A stretch of DNA of 64,000 nucleotides, taken from NCBI GenBank assembly GCA_903871935.1, contig CAIQIQ010000095.1, positions 1-64,000 on the forward strand, in the 5' to 3' direction. The notes below the pieces were generated by a model, which made no database searches, was not told the DNA's origin, and saw only the letters and a program-made list of their open reading frames with translations. A program made the translations under genes and the position numbers. Numbering within the stretch: the first letter of the stretch is position 1; the number at the start of each line of letters is the position of its first letter. This DNA is from an uncultured Phycisphaerales bacterium (lineage in GTDB: Bacteria > Planctomycetota > Phycisphaerae > Tepidisphaerales > Tepidisphaeraceae). Of this stretch, positions 53,353 through 61,203 are shown in pieces.

Positions 53353-54708
53353 GTGTCTGATCCGACGCTATTTGGGTTTGCTAACGTGATTCTTGAGCAC
53401 CAGAAGACCATAGGCAAAGAGGCCAAACTTCGCGGCCCCGGGCTCTTTACCGGGGAAATCGCCGAGTTGATCCTTGAGCCAGCCGATGCCAACAGCGGGA
53501 TCACGTTCATCCGCGAACAGGATGGCCGTCGCGCTGCCATTCCCGCTCTCGTGCAGAACGTGCTCAAGCGGCCGCGCCGCACCTGTCTGCATAACGGCAC
53601 AATGTGCGTTGAGACCATCGAGCACATCATGGCCGCCCTCAACGGCATGGGCATCAGTAACGCCACGGTAACCGTCCGCGGGGGCGCTACCGGCGAGATA
53701 CCCATGGGCGATGGCTCATCGCAGATCTTCGTGGATGCCATCGAGAGCGCCGGCATCGTCGAGCAGAACGTGCCCATCGACCCGCTGGTGATTCGCAAAC
53801 CGATTCACCTCACTGACGGCAAAGCCTCGATTGCTGCGCTTCCCGGACCGTTGGACCACCTTGAGGTGATCTACGATTTTGAGGCAGCACTGCCGGTTGG
53901 TCACCAGATCTTCGCATTCCACCTTGGCGTGGACAGTTTCGCCGAGGATATCGCTCCGGCCAGGACGTTTGTATTTGAGCATGAGGCACACGACCTGCGT
54001 GCCCGCGGCATGGGCCTGCACCTGACGCCCAACGACCTGCTGGTGCTCTCGGAGCGCGGGCCGATTGAGAACCGTTACCGATTCACCGATGAATGCGCCC
54101 GGCACAAGACACTGGATCTGCTGGGCGATATCTACCTGGCCGGCCGGCCGATCCGCGGCCGGATCGTGGCCCATCGATCGGGCCATCATTTGAACCATAT
54201 GTTGGTGCGCCGTCTGCTGGAGCAGGGCACCGTTGAAGACCGGCAGTTGCTGCTGCATCGCGACGCGGTGATGGACATCCGGAAGATCCAACGCATTCTG
54301 CCGCACCGCTATCCGATGTTGATGGTCGACCGCGTTCTGGAAATCCAGGGCGAGCACAAGGCCATTGGCATCAAGAACGTCACCAACAACGATATCTTCT
54401 TCCAGGGCCACTACCCCGGAACGCCGATCATGCCGGGCGTGATGATCGTCGAGGCCATGGCGCAACTGGGCGGACTGCTGCTCTCGCAGAAACTCGACAA
54501 CACCGGCCGGCTTCCGGTTCTACTTTCCATGGACAAGGCGAAGTGGCGACTTCCGGTGGTACCCGGCGACCAGCTTCTGATCGAAGCGATCTGCGTACGC
54601 TCCAAGCAGCGCACAGCGCATGTGCGCTGCAAGGCATACGTACAGGACCGGCTGGCCGCAGAAGCGGAACTGAAGTTCATGCTCGTGGATGCCGAGCCGC
54701 CACAGTAA
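53353..54708 (+). CDS. lpxC-fabZ: UDP-3-O-acyl-GlcNAc deacetylase / 3-hydroxyacyl-ACP dehydratase fusion
   Basis: 451 residues with a GTG start (MSDPTLFGF). The LpxC half (about 15-300) has its zinc ligands at H91 (EHIMAAL), H251 and D255 (RHKTLDLLGD), and the active-site histidine H278 (SGHHLNH). The FabZ half (about 305-450) has ILPHRYPMLMVDRV, then H353 (GHYPGTPIMPG) and E367 (MIVEAMAQ), the dehydratase dyad. LpxC commits to lipid A synthesis and FabZ supplies hydroxyacyl chains. This fusion is known in Bacteroidota, Chlamydiota and planctomycete relatives. The cell therefore makes a lipid A-type outer membrane. Confidence 0.95.
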   Translation: MSDPTLFGFANVILEHQKTIGKEAKLRGPGLFTGEIAELILEPADANSGITFIREQDGRRAAIPALVQNVLKRPRRTCLHNGTMCVETIEHIMAALNGMGISNATVTVRGGATGEIPMGDGSSQIFVDAIESAGIVEQNVPIDPLVIRKPIHLTDGKASIAALPGPLDHLEVIYDFEAALPVGHQIFAFHLGVDSFAEDIAPARTFVFEHEAHDLRARGMGLHLTPNDLLVLSERGPIENRYRFTDECARHKTLDLLGDIYLAGRPIRGRIVAHRSGHHLNHMLVRRLLEQGTVEDRQLLLHRDAVMDIRKIQRILPHRYPMLMVDRVLEIQGEHKAIGIKNVTNNDIFFQGHYPGTPIMPGVMIVEAMAQLGGLLLSQKLDNTGRLPVLLSMDKAKWRLPVVPGDQLLIEAICVRSKQRTAHVRCKAYVQDRLAAEAELKFMLVDAEPPQ

Positions 54709-54736
54709 TCCTGTCACGCATCCTATCGCCTCGCGG

Positions 54737-55993
54737 CTACAGGCGCTCGGCAGTCGCGCTGCCGACATTCGCCAGGGCTGGCAGCACGGGCTCGCCAGTG
54801 ATCTCCGCATCGGTCAGGTAACAGCCTGGATCCGCGGCCCACGGGTCGCCCGTGGTGATCTCCGCCCGAGCACGCAAACCGCCAGCACAGACATTCTTGA
54901 ACCGACAGGTGCCGCAGCGCCCTTTGAGCAGATCGAGTCGGTCTTTGAGCCCCGCCATGATCGGGTCGCTGGTATCCTGCCAGATTTCCGAGAACTTCCG
55001 CTGCCGTACATTGCCGAACGTGCGGTACATGGAAAACTGGTCGGAATGCACGTTGCCGTTGAAGTCGATGTTGGAGATGCCAACGCCGGAGGAATACCGG
55101 CCGCCGCCATTCCACCCGAGCATCTCCAGCACTTGCTGGGCCCGCGGATTATTCTCGCGCAGCATGCGCAGATAGAGGTACGGGCCATCACAATGGTTGT
55201 CGACGGTGAGGATTTCAACGCGCTTGCCCTTGTCGAGCAGCCCTTGGGTGCGGGTAATGATCGTGTCCACTGCCCGGCGGGCCTGTTCTGGCTCCAGGGC
55301 GTCGAGGCTCTTGCCCCGGCCCGAGGGGCACAGGTGATAGAAGCATGCACGGTTGATATCCTCGCGGTCGATCAGGTCAAAGAGCTGATCGAGATTGTCG
55401 GCCGTGTGCCGCGTCAACGTCAGCCTCAATCCCACCTTTTGTCCGGCATCGACGCAGTCGCGGAAGCCGCGCATCGTTCGCTCAAATGCCCCTTCCATGC
55501 CGCGGAACTTGTCGTGCACAGCGGGAATCGCGCTATCGAGGCTGATGCCGATATAGGCGAACTTGATCTCGACAAACCTGCGGGCGATCTCCGGAGTTAT
55601 CAGCGTCCCATTAGTTGAGATCACGACATGTAATGATCTTGAGCGGGCATACTCCGCCAGTTCAAAGAGGTCCTCGCGAACCAGCGGCTCGCCGCCCGAG
55701 AAAAGCACGGCCGGCACTTTGAAGTCGGCCAGATCATCCAGGACCGCCTTGCACTCTGCCGTGGTCAGTTCGCCGCCATACTTCTTCGCTTCTGAATCGG
55801 TATAGCAGTGGGCGCACTTCAGGTTGCAGGTGCGGGTGAGATTCCAGACGACGATCGGACGGCGCGCTTTGGCACTGCCGGCGACCGCCATGCGCTGATG
55901 CTCAGGCGGCGTGATCTGTGTGATCTTCCGGCCATAGCGGTGCGGTGTGCTGGGGGTCTCAAGCCCGCCGTAGAGTACGCTGATATCGATCAT
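54737..55993 (-). CDS. ahbC: Radical SAM/SPASM protein, AhbC-like (12,18-didecarboxysirohaem deacetylase type)
   Basis: 418 residues. The N-terminus (MIDISVLYGGLETPSTPHRY) is the family's typical lead-in, and the radical SAM cluster is CNLKCAHC (C56, C60, C63) followed by FSGGEPL. The C-terminal SPASM cysteines are C360, C363, C369 and C391. Homologues turn sirohaem-derived intermediates into haem (AhbC) or d1 haem (NirJ); I cannot tell AhbC from AhbD or NirJ by eye. The CobA-HemD fusion in the window would supply the sirohaem branch. The ATG overlaps the stop of the glycosyltransferase gene by four bases. Confidence 0.72.
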   Translation of the reverse strand: MIDISVLYGGLETPSTPHRYGRKITQITPPEHQRMAVAGSAKARRPIVVWNLTRTCNLKCAHCYTDSEAKKYGGELTTAECKAVLDDLADFKVPAVLFSGGEPLVREDLFELAEYARSRSLHVVISTNGTLITPEIARRFVEIKFAYIGISLDSAIPAVHDKFRGMEGAFERTMRGFRDCVDAGQKVGLRLTLTRHTADNLDQLFDLIDREDINRACFYHLCPSGRGKSLDALEPEQARRAVDTIITRTQGLLDKGKRVEILTVDNHCDGPYLYLRMLRENNPRAQQVLEMLGWNGGGRYSSGVGISNIDFNGNVHSDQFSMYRTFGNVRQRKFSEIWQDTSDPIMAGLKDRLDLLKGRCGTCRFKNVCAGGLRARAEITTGDPWAADPGCYLTDAEITGEPVLPALANVGSATAERL

Positions 55994-57159
55994 CGGCTAG
56001 TCGTTCCTTTTCTCGCGATCACCATCTGGTAGATCTCCAGCAGGCGATCTACGTGACGTTCTCTGGACAGCTCAGGTCGCAAGCCAAGAGCCGCCGCATG
56101 CATCTTAGTACGCAAAGCATCGTTCAGTAGTGCGTCCCAGGCCTCGTGCAGGCCTTGCAGGTCGGCCTGGGTATCGATCACAAATCCATGGACGCCATCG
56201 TGCATGGCCTCGGCGGCGCCATTTTGGCGCGTGGTGATCACCGGCAGGCCCATCGCCATAGCTTCCAGCACCACGAGGCTGCATGAATCGTACGCCGTGG
56301 GCAGCACGAACAGGTCGGCCGCCGCGTACATGGCAGGTGCATCATTTGTCGAGCCCGCAAAGATCACCCGGTCCGCCACACCCAGCCGCTGAGCGAGATT
56401 TTGGTATTGGTCAACCGGCTCGCGGCCGACGACCATGAGCTTGGCGCTGGCGCGCCCGGCCGCTGCGAGCTGATGCAATACCTGGATCGCCTGCCGCAGG
56501 CCTTTGAGGCGAAAGTTATTGCTCATCAGCAGGGCCACGACATCAGTGGCGCCGATGTTGTGCTGCCGGCGTATCTGGATCCGGGATTTGCCGCGCCCTG
56601 CCGGATTGTAACGGTCCAGGTCCACGCCGTTGGCCAGCACGTGCGACTGCCCATTGGCAAGCTCATAGTGGTGCTGGGCAATCTGCCGCATAGCATTGGA
56701 AAGGCACAGGACGGCACTGCCCTGCTGCAGCATCTTCCGTTCCATCCGAGCATAGAGCCGACGCTTGCGGTTCAGTTGATTCGACAGCTTGGAGATCACC
56801 TGGTGCACATGGCCGCCATGGCGAAGATGGCCATTTTCCAGGTTCTCCGCCTCAATACCGGCATGGGGGTGATACAGATCACAGCCGGGCACCGGGAGCA
56901 TCGCATGGACAATGTCATAGGGGCGGTTCTGCAGATGCCTGGCGACCGAGGTGGTGAATGCACGATAGCGGGCGATGCGACTGCCGGCCGCCCCTTCCAG
57001 GTGGACCTGCCTGGCGGGCTCGACACTGCGGGCGAAGCGGCTGGCCAGCAGGTAGACATCGTGGCCGCGTGCGACCAGGGCACCGGCAAGGTCCTGTGTA
57101 TACCGTTCGGCGCCACCTCGTTGCGGCTCAGCGTTCAGAATCACCAAAGCGATCTTCAT
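55990..57159 (-). CDS. GT4 family glycosyltransferase
   Basis: 389 residues, GT-B fold. The N-terminal domain opens MKIALVILNAEPQRGGAERY, with the Gly-Gly acceptor loop at 15-20. The C-terminal domain has DLFVLPTAYDSCSLVVLEAM and AMGLPVITT, giving the two glutamates of the EX7E nucleotide-sugar motif. LPS core enzymes of the WaaG kind belong here, which suits the neighbouring lipid A gene, but the sugar and acceptor are not known. The start ATG has no visible ribosome site. Downstream translation of the AhbC-like gene is coupled through ATGA. Confidence 0.87.
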   Translation of the reverse strand: MKIALVILNAEPQRGGAERYTQDLAGALVARGHDVYLLASRFARSVEPARQVHLEGAAGSRIARYRAFTTSVARHLQNRPYDIVHAMLPVPGCDLYHPHAGIEAENLENGHLRHGGHVHQVISKLSNQLNRKRRLYARMERKMLQQGSAVLCLSNAMRQIAQHHYELANGQSHVLANGVDLDRYNPAGRGKSRIQIRRQHNIGATDVVALLMSNNFRLKGLRQAIQVLHQLAAAGRASAKLMVVGREPVDQYQNLAQRLGVADRVIFAGSTNDAPAMYAAADLFVLPTAYDSCSLVVLEAMAMGLPVITTRQNGAAEAMHDGVHGFVIDTQADLQGLHEAWDALLNDALRTKMHAAALGLRPELSRERHVDRLLEIYQMVIARKGTTSR

Positions 57160-57849
57160 GCGTTGGGCGAGGATACGAGGCCGGTGAGGAGACGTCTACA
57201 GGGGGTCGGGGGCAGATGCGGAGAGGGCGGGAGTGGGAGAGGGGGTGAGTGGGAGACAGGGAGACGGGGACGCGGAGAGCGCGAAGGGTGATTGTGGATA
57301 AGTAGCAGGTGCGCAGGTTATCGGCAGGGGTATCTCCATATCGGTAGGTCCTGTGGTGGCAGGGAGTTACGGTGGAATCGGGGAGGAGGTGCGCAGGTTC
57401 GGGGTGGTTGTGGATAACTCCCGAAGGATGGCGGAAGGATGAAATATGACGAGGGAACCACATGGCGAAGGCGCTCAAGTTAGCGCGCAAAGTCGCGGGC
57501 GATATGTTGCGCTGCTCGCCATTCGTAGGAAGATGCTCAGGTTAGCGCGCGCAGTCCCATCTCGTCAGTGACCCGGATCACCGATATGCAAAGATGCTCA
57601 AGATCGGTGTTCAGGTTCGGGTGGCGATTCCTACTTGTCCGGTAGGAGTTCTGGGTATTCAGTTGCGAAAGAACAATGGGCGCGCAATGGCCTCTACCTA
57701 TACAGGAGGTGTCGCGCTTTTTGCGCGCAAAGCGCACCACTTGGAGGGCGGATCTTCGGTTTTCCATTGGTTTTTGGGGGTCGGGGTCGAAGAATCTGAA
57801 AAGATTGCTGTAAGTCGCGGTGCGCGCCTGTGCGCGCATGGGCAGTGGT
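57160..57849. other. Non-coding, repeat-bearing spacer
   Basis: Contains repeat R2 and several further copies of the short GRTGCKCARGTT motif up to about 57617, then a GC-rich stretch with a GCGCTTT/AAAGCGC hairpin (about 57716-57737). Purine-rich G/A tracts fill 57180-57285. No gene supported. Confidence 0.55.
57288..57419 (+). repeat. Dispersed repeat R2 with two DnaA-box-like sites
   Basis: Partner of R1 (43527-43658, opposite strand). TGTGGATAA occurs at 57293-57301 and 57409-57417, each an exact DnaA-box consensus. GGTGCGCAGGTT occurs at 57308-57319 and 57388-57399, exactly 80 bases apart, as in R1. Confidence 0.75.
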
Positions 57850-58545
57850 CTACTTTGTATTCTGTGTGGCCGGGCGGGTTGTGGGGAGAGATGCGGACCA
57901 TTGGCCGGACTTGATGGATTGGAGCTTGGGGACCCAGTCGCGCTGGTAAATGGCCTTGGCTTGCTGGACGCTCTGGGCAATCTGGCGCGGCGGGTTGTAG
58001 CCTTGCTCCAACGCAGAGATGAAGGATGCGACGTCAAACAACATCATGAACTTCACATGCCCATCAGCAAAGAGCACATTGGAACCCTCCAGACCGTGAT
58101 TAGCGGGATCTTCGAATGCCACAACACATTGCGGGTTGGTCTTAGTTGTGAAATTCCGGCCAACGTAGATGTAGGAGCAGTGGCCATTGAGCAGTTGGTC
58201 AGCTAGCTGCTGGGGAGAGTCGCCCTTGGCCCGCTCGTCCGAGCTACTGCGGCAGATGAATACCTCTGCGCCAATTTGCTGCGTTCGCAGGACGGTTGGA
58301 AAGTCAGGAGGATACTGGCCCTGGTTATCCACGGCATAGAGTTGAATCGCTTGTCCGATCTGCCGGAGGTTGGATGAACAAGGTATAAAAGACCCCGGTA
58401 CCTCGCGGGCTCGACGCAAAAATGGAATGAGAATCGAGATCAAGAGCGCGGCAATGCAGACAATTGCGCCCCACCCAACCAATGTACGCTTGAACGTACG
58501 AGGCTTACGGGATGAGTCGTAGTTGATGCCTGGTAATCCGGCCAT
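57850..58545 (-). CDS. Pseudopilin-derived membrane protein with DG motif
   Basis: 231 residues. A basic N-terminus leads into one membrane helix (GWGAIVCIAALLISILIPFL). CSSNLRQIGQAIQLYAVDNQ and YPPDFPTVL match the conserved head of DUF1559-type pseudopilin-like proteins, and NVLFADGHVKFM is the C-terminal DG motif. The family is greatly expanded in planctomycetes. The tail (ASLPTTRPATQNTK) is disordered. The role in the cell is unproven. Similar to 8736-9227 in layout. Confidence 0.78.
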   Translation of the reverse strand: MAGLPGINYDSSRKPRTFKRTLVGWGAIVCIAALLISILIPFLRRAREVPGSFIPCSSNLRQIGQAIQLYAVDNQGQYPPDFPTVLRTQQIGAEVFICRSSSDERAKGDSPQQLADQLLNGHCSYIYVGRNFTTKTNPQCVVAFEDPANHGLEGSNVLFADGHVKFMMLFDVASFISALEQGYNPPRQIAQSVQQAKAIYQRDWVPKLQSIKSGQWSASLPTTRPATQNTK

Positions 58546-59026
58546 GTGCGAACCGCCTCTCTCTATACATCATGCCGATGCGGGGTGGTAGGGATCTCGG
58601 GAAGAAATGGCCGTAGCCGAGGAGTTCTTAACCACAGATGAACACAGATGGACACGGATGATCTGTGTCCTGTTTCTGGCTCAAGCCGGTATTCAGACGC
58701 GAGGGGAATGATAAAGAGTGCACAAACAGAGAGTCACGGCTGGCTTCGACTGCATAGGCGGGGGCACTGAGGCGTCAGGAAGTGACGGACGTGCGAGGGC
58801 AAGAAAGATCCGGCCTCGCCATGGCGTCTTGCGCGCATCAGCCCGGGACCCGAAGACGCAGTCGAAGACGACTGCACCACGTTTGCTCATCGGCGTCCGC
58901 TCTACGACTCTGTGGTTTTAATATCACGTCGCCCGGGTCGGCTTCATTGTTCACAACCATGTAGGGGCAACATTCAGGAACTTGCAGAGGTCCAACAACT
59001 GGTGCGGCAGTTTGGTTCGGTCATAC
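58546..59026. other. Non-coding spacer with a short dispersed repeat
   Basis: Holds the CACAGATG repeat (58629-58670). The remaining sequence has two overlapping short readings on opposite strands (58693-58921) with no ribosome site or family resemblance. No RNA gene seen. Confidence 0.5.
58629..58670. repeat. CACAGATG-type short repeat with hairpins
   Basis: CACAGATGAACACAGATGG then ACACGGATG is a threefold near-repeat, followed by ATCTGTGT that pairs back to ACACAGAT. The same phrase is widely scattered between genes in many unrelated bacterial genomes. Confidence 0.6.
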
Positions 59027-60970
59027 TTATCCTGAGCTGCGCTTCGCGTTTCGCAGGGCAGCGCGGGATTCAGCGTAGAGGTCAGCGCGGGTGCGGCTGA
59101 TCATGGCCTTCAGGTCGAAGGCGACCATGCCGCATTGCTCACCGGCCAACTGCAGCAGTCGGTATTCCTGGGTGGTGATCTTGCCGTCGGCAAGCGACAT
59201 CCGCACCATGGCCTGGAGCCAACTGCGGGCCTCATCAGCGTCGCGGGGCTGGGGTGGCTCGAGGTGGCCGGTCAGGGCGGACTGGATCATCGCGTCAAGG
59301 CGTTGTGGGGCGATGCCCCACTTGTCCGCGGCCGCGCGGAGCATCTCCTGCTCTTCGGGAGCGATCTGGCCATCCGTGCAGGCCATCAGCACGATCCAGG
59401 CAAGGGTGCTGGCGTTGCCGGGAGGCGAGGCAGAGGCCGACACGGCTGAAACCGAGGAGGTATCCTGGGCGCGGGCGGCGCTGTTCAATTCCTCGAGAAT
59501 GCGCTGGCCGGCGGTGGTGGCGGCGGATTCCGCTTCCAGAAGCACCCAGGAGGTCCTGCCATCATTGAGTACGGTGCCACAGGATTCGCAGGCGTTCGCG
59601 GTGGTTTCCTGCTGGGGAGCGCCGCAATTGGGGCAGTGGGCAGACGAGATGGCCAGGTCCGCATTGCTAACAGAACTGGACTGGCGACCCAGGACAAAGA
59701 GCAGGCGCGAAGCGCCGACGGGTTCGAGGCACTTCGTCTGGCCGGTGTTGTCGATGCTCCAGCGCTGGCCAGACCACATGACCTGGATGGTTGCACGGTC
59801 CCAGCCGTCAACCTGGTAGATGCCCATGGTACGCACGGAACCGACGGCACACTGCGTATAGAAGATGCGCTGGTCATCAACCCACGATGCGAGCAGATCC
59901 TGACAGAATTGATCGGTTGCCATCTTGCGGATGGGGTCACTCTTGCCCAGGCGACGTGCGGCCATCAGACGCCAGAAGAGCACACTGGCCGTATCATCCA
60001 GAGCCGCAAGCGTGAAGGCGGGGTCGCGCTGATGAAGAGCCTGGGCACCGGGCACCGGATGGCCCACGCTGGCCCATTCACACTCCTGGGTGATCTCGGT
60101 AAGCACCCAATCGTATTGGCCGCTTCGCAGGAGAGAGCCGCACTGCTGGCAGCGGGCGTGCTGGTTCATCTCGATGGCAGCGCCGCAGTTTGGACAGTGG
60201 CCTTCGATCAGTCCGGCGGCGTTGAGCTTTGACTGAACCCCGCGACGACGCAGGAATGTCCAGATTTCGGCGAAGAGACTATCTGTGCCGCCGGCGATGC
60301 GCCGACCATCCTTCAGTGACACCACAGAGTCTTGGGCGGATGCGGCGATGCGCACGGAGAGGGTCTGGTAGGAGTCATCGACGTCAGCGTGGACGGGATC
60401 GACACTGATCACGCGAACGTTCGCCATCTCATTGCGGTAGCCGAGCATCTTCTGTTCGGCGAATTGGATGTTGAACCGCTCGTAGACACCATCCGAGAGG
60501 AATGGGCGAACGGGGGTGAGGTCCTGTTTTGCCCAGGCATCCTGCGTGGCAAGAAATGCCTTGCGGACACGGTTGAGAAACTGGTCTTTGTTGAACTGGC
60601 CATCATCGCTGAGCAGGGCATCGAGACCGGGTTGGACCCCAGCGGCCGCCGCCAAGGGAGAGCCGCGCACAATGACCGAGTTCTGGTAGACGCTCACACC
60701 TTGTCGTTTGCCCATCACGACGGCGATGATCACGAGGATGAGCAGGGGTATGCCGATGATCGGGTAGTTGAAGACGAGTTGAAACAGCAGGTAGATCAGA
60801 AAGGATGCGTCGCCATCGCCGCCACCACCACCGCCGCCGGATCCTCCTCCGCCACCGTAGCCTTCACCGCCGCCAGCGCGGGCCAGAACGATTGCAGGGA
60901 TGAGCACGACAGCCAGGAGCGCGGCCGCCATTGCCCATGTCTTGATCCACTTGCAATCGATCTTGCGCAT
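59027..60970 (-). CDS. Membrane protein with Tim44-like domains, two zinc ribbons and a TerB-like domain
   Basis: 647 residues. A signal-type helix (about 13-31) is followed by a Gly-rich linker (33-51) and a membrane segment (56-86). Two Tim44-like domains each precede or flank a zinc ribbon: C259/C262/C274/C277 and C446/C449/C461/C464. Residues ~522-645 fit a TerB-like helical domain (LAWIVLMACTDGQIAPEEQEML, ARSWLQAMVRMSLADGKIT). TerB-like domains sit at the inner membrane and bind metals or partners in stress responses. The combination is a scaffold of unknown purpose. It is alone on its strand. Confidence 0.78.
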   Translation of the reverse strand: MRKIDCKWIKTWAMAAALLAVVLIPAIVLARAGGGEGYGGGGGSGGGGGGGDGDASFLIYLLFQLVFNYPIIGIPLLILVIIAVVMGKRQGVSVYQNSVIVRGSPLAAAAGVQPGLDALLSDDGQFNKDQFLNRVRKAFLATQDAWAKQDLTPVRPFLSDGVYERFNIQFAEQKMLGYRNEMANVRVISVDPVHADVDDSYQTLSVRIAASAQDSVVSLKDGRRIAGGTDSLFAEIWTFLRRRGVQSKLNAAGLIEGHCPNCGAAIEMNQHARCQQCGSLLRSGQYDWVLTEITQECEWASVGHPVPGAQALHQRDPAFTLAALDDTASVLFWRLMAARRLGKSDPIRKMATDQFCQDLLASWVDDQRIFYTQCAVGSVRTMGIYQVDGWDRATIQVMWSGQRWSIDNTGQTKCLEPVGASRLLFVLGRQSSSVSNADLAISSAHCPNCGAPQQETTANACESCGTVLNDGRTSWVLLEAESAATTAGQRILEELNSAARAQDTSSVSAVSASASPPGNASTLAWIVLMACTDGQIAPEEQEMLRAAADKWGIAPQRLDAMIQSALTGHLEPPQPRDADEARSWLQAMVRMSLADGKITTQEYRLLQLAGEQCGMVAFDLKAMISRTRADLYAESRAALRNAKRSSG

Positions 60971-61203
60971 CGGGAGAGCATGCTACTGGATTGGCCATGT
61001 CGGGCAACCGCTAACGTGTGCTGCAGAATGAAGATCCTTAGGCCGTGCGCCGACTCGACATGCCCCCTGCTTCGCCGCCTTGCGATGGTCTTGGGGACTG
61101 CCCAGACTTTGGCGCCGACACCAAACCGGATACGATTCTTCGCGTGCCGGCAGGCGAGCTGCCGCTACGCCGACCACTTACAGCCTCAACCAACGGATGC
61201 GAC

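Noticed and set aside
57288..57419. Chromosome replication origin
   Set aside because: DnaA-box-like sites are few, no AT-rich unwinding element is evident, and dnaA, dnaN and gyr genes are not near.
57308..57617. CRISPR-like array
   Set aside because: The 12-base motif is too short and variable and the spacing (80, 82, 62, 61, 13 bases) is irregular; no cas genes.
57594..57914. Plus-strand open frame across the repeat spacer
   Set aside because: Runs through repeat motifs and into the antisense of the pseudopilin-like gene; no ribosome site.
58693..58921. Opposed short open frames in the spacer
   Set aside because: Neither has a ribosome site or family features; they are mirror images of one another.
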